NCBI GenBank assembly: GCA_041178545.1
Contig: JBEGVB010000145.1
Span: 1 to 17,394 of the forward strand
DNA length: 17,394 nucleotides
Direction of reading: 5' to 3'
Origin: JBEATZ01 sp041178545
GTDB taxonomy: Bacteria; Planctomycetota; UBA1135; UBA2386
In this document: positions 6,917 to 12,671 of the stretch, piece by piece
How positions within the stretch are numbered: position 1 is the stretch's first letter
Layout: every line of letters begins with the position of its first letter
Notes under the pieces: generated by a model
Told to the model about the DNA's origin: nothing
Seen by the model: only the letters and a program-made list of their open reading frames with translations
Databases searched by the model: none
Program-made: the position numbers and the translations under genes

Positions 6917-8686
6917 TCAGCCGCCGGTACCGCCACCCGTCTTCGCGGGCTCGGTGGGCTGCACCGGGGGCACTGGGGCCACCGGGTTCACCGGCAGCGC
7001 CGGCGTGTCCACCGCCTGTCCGTCGCCCGTGGGCGAAGCCGCGGCCTCGGGCTTCTTCTCCTGCACCAGGTCCTTGCGGGCCGGACGCAGCTTGGTGAAC
7101 GACTCGGCGTCGATCACGTAGTACCAGGGCCCGAAGCGCTTGCCGAGGGAGGCAGCCGCCTTCTTGCCGTCCGCAACCTTCTGGTCGTGGTTCTTCCAGT
7201 CCGCCGCGGCCACTGCGAACTCGTCCTCGCGCGCCAGCGCGTCCGAGGCAACGTCGGCGCCACCCGCCTCACCGCCCTCGGCCTTGTCCTCGCCGAGGCT
7301 CTTCACCACGAAGGTCTCGCCGTTGACGACGTACTGGTAGTCGGCGTCCCAAGGATCCTTCTTCAGCTCCTTCATGGCAGGCTCGACACCCTCGGTGAGG
7401 GCGGCAAGCGATGCGGGCAGCTTGTTCTCGTTCTTCGCCTTCCACGCCTCGACCGCCTTCACGATGGCCTCGACCTGCTCGCGCGCGGAACGCCGCTTGT
7501 CGAGCACGTCCTGCGCAAGCCTGGGCCCGCGGGGTGCCGGCAGCAGCTTCTCGTCGAAGGCCGCGGTCACCATCAGGAACCGGTGGTTGCCCTCCATGGG
7601 CTTGGGGCCCTCGGCCCCTGCCTCCGGCTTCTTGGCCTCCTCTGCGCCCGAGCTCACCGCCAGGCCGCTGCCGTACACGATCTCGCCGAAGCGCAGCGTG
7701 TACGTGATGCCCCGCTTGTCGCTGAACACCAGGTCGCCGTCGTTGGAGTAGACCTTGTTGCCGCGCGAGCTGAGGAAGTAGCCCTTGCTCTGCAGCAACA
7801 GCTGCAGCTGCCGCCGGACCTGCGGGTCCAGCGTCTGGGCCGCCTCCAGCGCATCGCTCAAGCCGTCGGGCTTCTTGCGCACACCGATGATCTTGAGCTG
7901 GTCGAGGGCGTCGACGAACTCCTGCATCCGCGTCCCGTTGACCTCCTCGGTGGCGGCCATGCCGTCCAGGGCCCACTTCGACTGGTCGTCCTTGCGGGCC
8001 ACGAGCTTCTCGCCGGGGACGATGTCACCGGCCTGCTCGTCGACCTTGTAGTTGTCGATGGTCACCTGGCTCACGTCGAAGCCGGTCGTCTGCAGCAGGT
8101 CGCGTTCGATCCAGTCCTCGAACTTGGTCGACAGGTCGGCCTGGAACTTGGCCGTGTACACGCGCTTGTTGCTCGGGACGCGCACGTAGTACACGTCCAT
8201 CTTGTTCTCGAGCTCCTTGCCCACGATGAGGTCGCCCAGCACCGTGCCGGCCTTGTCCTTGAAGGTGATGCGCTTGCCGCGCCCCTTCAGGTCGAGGCTC
8301 TCCTCGCGCGGGTCCACCACGCCGAACTTCGGGTGCAGCTCTGACTCGTCGCTCACCACGTTGTCCTTGCGGAGCCCGATGAGCGAGCTCGCGGCCTTGG
8401 CCATCCGCTCCTTGGCGTCCGCGGGGTAGTTGCTGTGCGACTCGATGGTCCACAAGCCCTTGTCGCCCTGGCGCACCTTGAACGGCACCATCTCGCCACG
8501 GTCCTCGTCGAACGACCAGACCTCCAGGTCCGTCGCCTGCGAGGGCTCCGTGAACTCCGGGAAGAACAGCTGGCCCTGGTCCGAGAAGAACACGTTCTCC
8601 TCGCCGCCGGGGCGGGACACCGTGGCCAGCACGACGAGGGCGGCTGCGCCGCCCGCGAACAACAGCGTCTTCGCGACTTGGTTCAC
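6917..8686 (-). CDS. DUF4340 protein of a Gld-type ABC exporter, with an inserted GspG-like domain
   Basis: The product has 589 residues. Residues ~5-23 are a single N-terminal membrane anchor, so most of the protein should lie outside the cytoplasmic membrane. Residues ~55-390 match DUF4340 proteins, usually encoded next to GldG-type genes: LWTIESHSNYPADA, VGKELENKMDVYYVRVPSNKRVYTAK and LIVGKE are typical. The terminal module KRFGPWYYVIDAESFTKLR is also typical of these proteins. Between them residues ~399-479 resemble the C-terminal domain of the type II secretion pseudopilin GspG: LPASLAALTEG, KELKKDPWDADYQYVV (Asp444-Pro445-Trp446), VKSLGEDKAEGGE. The tail is Pro/Gly-rich. GTG 8684-8686 is the start; it overlaps the TGA of the permease gene (GTGA) and has GGAGGTG just upstream, indicating translational coupling. 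The transported substrate is unknown. Confidence 0.85.
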   Translation of the reverse strand: MNQVAKTLLFAGGAAALVVLATVSRPGGEENVFFSDQGQLFFPEFTEPSQATDLEVWSFDEDRGEMVPFKVRQGDKGLWTIESHSNYPADAKERMAKAASSLIGLRKDNVVSDESELHPKFGVVDPREESLDLKGRGKRITFKDKAGTVLGDLIVGKELENKMDVYYVRVPSNKRVYTAKFQADLSTKFEDWIERDLLQTTGFDVSQVTIDNYKVDEQAGDIVPGEKLVARKDDQSKWALDGMAATEEVNGTRMQEFVDALDQLKIIGVRKKPDGLSDALEAAQTLDPQVRRQLQLLLQSKGYFLSSRGNKVYSNDGDLVFSDKRGITYTLRFGEIVYGSGLAVSSGAEEAKKPEAGAEGPKPMEGNHRFLMVTAAFDEKLLPAPRGPRLAQDVLDKRRSAREQVEAIVKAVEAWKAKNENKLPASLAALTEGVEPAMKELKKDPWDADYQYVVNGETFVVKSLGEDKAEGGEAGGADVASDALAREDEFAVAAADWKNHDQKVADGKKAAASLGKRFGPWYYVIDAESFTKLRPARKDLVQEKKPEAAASPTGDGQAVDTPALPVNPVAPVPPVQPTEPAKTGGGTGG

Positions 8687-11346
8687 TTGACACCTCCAGC
8701 AACTCGGCGGCCCTGCGGCACGATCATCGACTCACGGCTCCGCTTGCGGGTGAACACCCACAAGCCCATCAGCAGCGCCGGGATCGGCGCGAACAGCACC
8801 GTCGAGACCTGGTAGCCGTTCTGGACGCGGCGCTGTGCCACGTTCTTCTCGTGCTTCGCGATCTCGATCTTCTTGCGCTTGTCGTCCTCGATCTGCGCCT
8901 GGTCCAGCTCCAGCCGGCGCTGCTCCTTGTTGCGCACCGAGTCGATCTGGATCTCCTTGGCCTGCTCGTCCATCTCCGTGTTGTCCTGGATCTTCTTCAC
9001 CGCCTCGTCGAGGCGGGCCTTGGCCTTGTCCAGCGCCTCCGTGGCCGCCTGCTCGGCGGCATCGCGCTGGTCCAGCCAGCGGGTCTCGAACTGTTCCTGC
9101 GCCGCCAGCACCGTGTCGAGCGAGCGCAGCATCGGGCGCCGCTTGCGCAGCTCGATCAGGCTGCTGTCGCCGGTGAGCTGGTCGATGCAGTTGAGCACGA
9201 ACGTCACGTTGTCGAACCGGAGGTTGTCCTCACTGGCCTGACGGCGCAGCTGGAAGAACGAGTTGCTCAGCATGTCCAGGTCGGCGATCGCGACCAGGTT
9301 GACGCCCTTCTGCCCCTCGGCAGCGGGCTTGCCGGCCACCCGCGCAGCCAGCGTGAAGCTGTCCGCGTCGCGCGACGGCCGGTGGATGCGGTTCATGTTC
9401 CAGTCGCCCTTGTTGCCGGGGGCGAACGGGTTGAACTGGAAGATGTCCAGCTTCTTGATCGTGCCGTTGGCGTCGCGCGGCGACATGCGCACCGAGCGGA
9501 CCAGCGGCGTGAAGGTCAGTCCCTCGCGCTCCAGCGGTCGGAACGAGCCCGACAGCAGGAACACGAGCCGCTGCAGGCCGCTCACCGTGTCGTCCTGCCG
9601 GTCCATCCCGGCCTGGCCCACGAACAGGTACTCGGGCAACGGGATCGGGAGCAGGCGGAAGGTGCGGAACGACAGGTCCCAAACCACCTCGTCCGTCTTC
9701 AGCGACAAGCCGTACTTCGCGAGGAAGCTGCTGATGTCGCCCTTCTCGCCGCCGCCGCCCTGCATCCCCATCATCGGGTTGCGTTGACCGCCCTTCGGGT
9801 CCGTGGCAGCGGTACCGGGAGCCGCAAGGGGCTCCGGATCCTCCACCAGCAGGGTCGGGTTGCCGGCATCCACCCACTTCGCAAGCCGGTCCAGCTGTTC
9901 CTGGCCCAGCGAGCTGGGCTGGGCCACCACGAGGGCATCGAGGCCCGCAGGGTAGTCCTGGTCCGGGTCGACGTTCTCGACCTTGTACTGCAGCTGCAGC
10001 TCCTCGACGATCTGCCAACGCTGCTTCTGCTGCATGGTCTGGAAGTCGAAGCCGCCGAACATCTCGACCTCGGTCTTCAGCACGCCGATCTTGCGGCGCT
10101 CGGCGTTGGCGGCCACGCGGATCGAGCGCATCAGCTCGTACTCCACCGACATGCCGGCCTCCACGAACGGCACCACCACCTCCTCGATGCCGCACTGCAC
10201 GGCAAAGCCGAGGAACACGCCATCGTCGTAGCCGGCACCCTCACCCACCGAGAGCACCCGCGGGAAGATGCCGAAGTTCTTCTCGGCATCGCGTGCGTCC
10301 TGCGAGTACGGCTCGGCCACCACGATGCGCTTCTCCACCGCGCTGCCGCCGAGGCTGTCGAACTGGTCCAGCAAGTTGAGCAGCGTGCGCTTCGGCTGCA
10401 CCAGCGTCTGGGGCACCTCGTCGCTCACGTAGGCCGTGATGCGGACCGGACGCTTCGCGTCGAGCCCTTCCAGCAGCGAGGCCGTCTCCGGGCTCAGCGA
10501 GTGGATCCGCTCCACCGTCCCGTCGAGGCGCGGCAGCCGGTACACGGCAAAGGCCGTGAGCGCGACCACTCCCACTGCCAACGACACGAACCGCACCGTG
10601 CCGTGGAACCCCTTTGCGTCACCCGCGCGCCAGTGGCGGCGCGAGAGCAGGGCGAGGTTGAGGTAGAGGAAGGCCACCGTCAGGCCTGCGAACAGCAGCA
10701 GGCCGGCAGGCGACACCACGCCGCGCGTGAACTCCTCGAACTGCCCGAGCGGGCCGCTGAAGCGCCACGTCATGCCGGCACCCGGCAGCACCAGCTGCAG
10801 CAGGTGGCCGAAGTACAGCACTGCGGCCGACAGCAGCGCGCCGAGGATGAACGACACCGTCAGGCTCTCCGTCAGCTGCGAGCCCAGCATCGCCACGCTC
10901 AGCAGCATGAGGCCCAGCAGCCAGAAGCCGAGGTAGTTGCAGAGCACCTGCCCCCAGTCCGGGCTGCCGAGGAAGCTGAGGCCGATGGGCAGCGTCAGCG
11001 TGAAGAGCAGCGAGGCCGTGTAGACGCCGGCGGCCGCCAGGTACTTGCCCAGCAGCAGGTCGCTGTCCTTCGCAGGCAGGGTGAACAGCAGTTCCTGCGT
11101 CCCGTACGAGCGCTCGGTGGCCCACATGCCCATCGTGATCGCGGGCACGAACAGCAGCAGCAGCACCGGGTACCAGGTGTTGAGCGAGTCCAGGTTGGCC
11201 AGGTTCTGCTGGAAGAACGTGGGCCAGAACACCAGCGCTGCGGCGGCCAGCACCACGAACAGCACGATGAAGACGTAGCCGGTCGGGTTGCCGAACCAGC
11301 TGCCGAGGTCACGGCGGAAGACTGCGCGGACGACGTTCGAGTTCAT
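8683..11346 (-). CDS. GldF-GldG fusion: ABC-2 permease joined to a GldG-like extracytoplasmic domain
   Basis: The product has 887 residues. Residues 1-~240 are an ABC-2 type permease with about six membrane segments (near 22-41, 58-75, 102-126, 138-156, 163-187, 213-235). The conserved E-R-S-Y-G-T-Q-E-L-L stretch at 78-87, followed by DSDLLLGKYLA, is typical of GldF-like permeases. A seventh segment at ~252-270 leads into the GldG-like part, recognisable from IHSLSPET (281-288) and VRITAYVSDEVP. GldG-like sequence continues to ~730. A charged coiled-coil rich in Lys, Glu, Ala and Gln covers ~730-845, and a last membrane segment lies near 849-866, followed by a basic tail. In Bacteroidota gldF and gldG are separate genes and serve gliding and the type IX system; here they are one gene. 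The start ATG is 1 bp past the ATPase stop, with GGGAG 9 nt upstream. The substrate is unknown. Confidence 0.9.
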   Translation of the reverse strand: MNSNVVRAVFRRDLGSWFGNPTGYVFIVLFVVLAAAALVFWPTFFQQNLANLDSLNTWYPVLLLLFVPAITMGMWATERSYGTQELLFTLPAKDSDLLLGKYLAAAGVYTASLLFTLTLPIGLSFLGSPDWGQVLCNYLGFWLLGLMLLSVAMLGSQLTESLTVSFILGALLSAAVLYFGHLLQLVLPGAGMTWRFSGPLGQFEEFTRGVVSPAGLLLFAGLTVAFLYLNLALLSRRHWRAGDAKGFHGTVRFVSLAVGVVALTAFAVYRLPRLDGTVERIHSLSPETASLLEGLDAKRPVRITAYVSDEVPQTLVQPKRTLLNLLDQFDSLGGSAVEKRIVVAEPYSQDARDAEKNFGIFPRVLSVGEGAGYDDGVFLGFAVQCGIEEVVVPFVEAGMSVEYELMRSIRVAANAERRKIGVLKTEVEMFGGFDFQTMQQKQRWQIVEELQLQYKVENVDPDQDYPAGLDALVVAQPSSLGQEQLDRLAKWVDAGNPTLLVEDPEPLAAPGTAATDPKGGQRNPMMGMQGGGGEKGDISSFLAKYGLSLKTDEVVWDLSFRTFRLLPIPLPEYLFVGQAGMDRQDDTVSGLQRLVFLLSGSFRPLEREGLTFTPLVRSVRMSPRDANGTIKKLDIFQFNPFAPGNKGDWNMNRIHRPSRDADSFTLAARVAGKPAAEGQKGVNLVAIADLDMLSNSFFQLRRQASEDNLRFDNVTFVLNCIDQLTGDSSLIELRKRRPMLRSLDTVLAAQEQFETRWLDQRDAAEQAATEALDKAKARLDEAVKKIQDNTEMDEQAKEIQIDSVRNKEQRRLELDQAQIEDDKRKKIEIAKHEKNVAQRRVQNGYQVSTVLFAPIPALLMGLWVFTRKRSRESMIVPQGRRVAGGVK
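8691..8697 (-). promoter_or_regulatory. Strong ribosome binding site of the DUF4340 gene
   Basis: The minus strand reads GGAGGTG, with the GGAGG core 6 nt before the GTG start. It lies inside the last codons of the GldF-GldG gene and decides the GTG start at 8686. It is one of the few clear Shine-Dalgarno sequences in the window. Confidence 0.75.
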
Positions 11347-11347
11347 C

Positions 11348-12079
11348 TCAGTTGGCTCCCGTGAGTGCGTGGAACGCGCGGTCCATCTGGCCCTCGCCGC
11401 GCTGCTTCAGGTCCGTGGGCGTGCCGTCGAAGGCCAGGCGGCCCTCGTTCACCAGGATCACGCGCTGCGCCACCGCCTCCACCTCCTGCATCAGGTGCGT
11501 GCTGAGCAGGATTGTGCGCGTCTGGCCGAGCTTGCGGATGTACTCGCGCACGTGCTTGATCTGGTTGGGGTCGAGACCGGTCGTGGGCTCGTCGAGGATC
11601 AGCACCTCTGGGTCGTGCAGCAGGGCCTGCGCCATGCCCACGCGCTGCTTCTGGCCCTTCGAGCACTTGCCCAGCGGCTTGTCGAGCAGCTCCTGCAGCG
11701 AGCACTCCTCGGTGACCACTGCCAGGCGCTCCTGCAGCCGGGCCGCGCCCATGCCGCGCGCCTCGCCGAAGAAGCGCAACAACTCACGCGCCGTCATCTC
11801 GGGGTAGAGCGGGCCGTTCTCGGGCAGGTACCCGAGCTTCTCGGCCGCTGCGATCCGGTTGTCCTGCACGTCGATCCCCGCGATGCGCGCGGTGCCGGAC
11901 GTGGGCGACAGGTAGCCGGTCAGCAGCTTCATCGTCGTCGACTTGCCGGCCCCGTTGGGGCCGAGGAAGGCGACGACCTCGCCGCGGTGGATCGTGAACG
12001 ACAGGTGGTCGACTGCTGCGAACGACCGGTAGTGCTTGCACAGGTCGATCGCCTCGATCATCGGGGTTCGGTCGGTCAT
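11348..12079 (-). CDS. GldA-like ABC transporter ATP-binding protein
   Basis: This 243-residue protein is a complete single ABC ATPase domain that would power the fused permease encoded next. Walker A is GPNGAGKS (40-47), the Q-loop region reads YLPEN with Glu87 in the Gln position, the signature is CSKGQKQR (139-146), Walker B is VLILDEP (159-165) followed by TTGLD, and the H-loop histidine is His195 (STH). Replacement of LSGGQ by SKGQ and the LPEN form of the Q-loop are typical of GldA/NatA-like exporters. It is the first gene of a three-gene minus-strand operon with 1 bp before the permease gene. ATG 12079 is taken as start; a second in-frame ATG at 12061 is equally short of a Shine-Dalgarno sequence and would remove six residues only. 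The cellular role follows from its partners and is unknown beyond export. Confidence 0.93.
   Translation of the reverse strand: MTDRTPMIEAIDLCKHYRSFAAVDHLSFTIHRGEVVAFLGPNGAGKSTTMKLLTGYLSPTSGTARIAGIDVQDNRIAAAEKLGYLPENGPLYPEMTARELLRFFGEARGMGAARLQERLAVVTEECSLQELLDKPLGKCSKGQKQRVGMAQALLHDPEVLILDEPTTGLDPNQIKHVREYIRKLGQTRTILLSTHLMQEVEAVAQRVILVNEGRLAFDGTPTDLKQRGEGQMDRAFHALTGAN
11355..11360 (-). promoter_or_regulatory. Ribosome binding site of the GldF-GldG fusion gene
   Basis: The minus strand carries GGGAGC, with GGGAG ending 9 nt before the ATG at 11346. It lies within the final codons of the ATPase gene, so translation of the two genes is probably coupled. Confidence 0.5.
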
Positions 12080-12108
12080 GGTTCGCTCGTGTGTGTCGAT
12101 GTCTTCCC

Positions 12109-12149
12109 CCGGACCGCACGGGTCCGGCGCTTGCCGCGGGACTCGCGGC
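12109..12149 (-). promoter_or_regulatory. Two consecutive small hairpins upstream of the ABC operon
   Basis: A 7-bp stem with a 5-nt loop (12109-12127) and a 6-bp stem with a 5-nt loop (12133-12149) follow each other 30-70 nt upstream of the ATPase start. If the transcript begins further upstream they would lie in its leader. They could equally be chance structures in GC-rich DNA, so a regulatory role is only a possibility. Confidence 0.25.
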
Positions 12150-12306
12150 GGCCGCGCTCGGAGGCCCAGGGGGCGCTACGGGGGCAAATCCCTTACCGGG
12201 TGCAGGCCGGAATGCAACCAAACCCGGCCATGGCCGGCACTTCGGTGCACCCCGTCCCACCGGATGCAAGGGGCGCAGGACGGGCATCGGCCGCCAAAAC
12301 TCCACC

Positions 12307-12333
12307 CAAGGATACCGATCGCGGAGTTGTGGA
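12307..12333 (+). repeat. Left arm of a 27-bp inverted repeat
   Basis: This arm pairs with 12549-12575 at 25 of 27 positions. The inner 17 bases, GATCGCGGAGTTGTGGA, match without error; the mismatches are at 12313 and 12316. At its inner edge the 11-mer GTTGTGGAGGG (12326-12336) is repeated directly at 12343-12353. The arms delimit a 269-bp segment. They could be ends of a small non-autonomous mobile element, two dispersed repeats in opposite orientation, or the base of a long structured RNA. Confidence 0.85.
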
Positions 12334-12548
12334 GGGGCGCTGGTTGTGGAGGGCTCGGCCAGGAACCGAGTTGCGTGCAGCCCGAAGGGTGTCCGTCCCG
12401 GGATCCGAGGCCCGGCATCGGACGCACGACAGAAGTTCTGGGCCGTGGACCCGGCCGTCCCCCGACCGCCGCCCTCCCCGACCCGACGCTTCCCACGCGA
12501 GACGACCTCGGGGGAGGGGTGGCGCGCGGGCCCTTGCGGGGGAGCGGT

Positions 12549-12575
12549 TCCACAACTCCGCGATCAGTCTCCTTG
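12549..12575 (-). repeat. Right arm of a 27-bp inverted repeat
   Basis: This is the reverse complement of the left arm with two mismatches (12566 and 12569). The flanking bases outside the two arms show no direct repeat that could be a target-site duplication. Its outer end lies 96 bp before the start of the secreted-protein gene. Confidence 0.85.
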
Positions 12576-12641
12576 TTCGGTAAGCCGCATCGGCTCGTCA
12601 CCTCCTCGCGACCTCCTCCCGCCCACAGACCCGCGCTTGCC

Positions 12642-12650
12642 TGCTAGTTT
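12642..12650 (+). promoter_or_regulatory. Candidate extended -10 element of the secreted-protein gene
   Basis: TGCTAGTTT has the TG-n extension followed by a TANNNT hexamer, and it is the only AT-richer patch upstream of the ATG at 12672. Transcription would start about 15 nt before the start codon. No -35 element or Shine-Dalgarno sequence is visible, so the call is weak. Confidence 0.3.
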
Positions 12651-12671
12651 TCCACACCCCATTCCCTCCCC

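Larger units (their letters stand above)
12080..12671. other. 592-bp non-coding interval between divergent genes
   Basis: This interval separates the ABC operon (leftwards) from the secreted-protein gene (rightwards). I see no convincing gene: the open frames in it lack family resemblance and overlap each other in several frames. It contains two small hairpins near the operon (ccggacc at 12109-12115 with ggtccgg at 12121-12127; gccgcg at 12133-12138 with cgcggc at 12144-12149), a 14-bp palindrome at 12224-12237, and a 269-bp segment bounded by long inverted arms. An 8-bp stem (12472-12479 with 12511-12518) lies within that segment. No clear promoter for the ABC operon could be picked out. Confidence 0.7.

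Noticed and set aside
5348..8344. Very long plus-strand open frame (998 codons) opposite the phosphoesterase and DUF4340 genes
   Set aside because: It spans two well-recognised minus-strand genes and the terminator between them. Its translation is Arg/His/Leu-rich with no family resemblance, as expected for an antisense shadow in GC-rich DNA.
8851..11364. Long plus-strand open frame (837 codons) opposite the GldF-GldG gene
   Set aside because: The translation is His/Gln/Arg-rich low-complexity sequence, while the opposite strand has clear membrane segments and GldF/GldG motifs.
12300..12582. Complete insertion sequence
   Set aside because: The 269-bp segment encodes no transposase and no target-site duplication is visible, so only a repeat or MITE-like element can be considered.
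12176..12601. Minus-strand open frames in the intergenic gap (141 and 120 codons)
   Set aside because: They cross both inverted arms, overlap one another in different frames, lack a Shine-Dalgarno sequence and show no domain pattern.
12645..12671. Leaderless promoter for the secreted-protein gene
   Set aside because: The TAGTTT hexamer ends 21 nt before the ATG, unlike the 6 nt seen at nagA and the phosphoesterase gene, so a short leader is more likely than a leaderless start.
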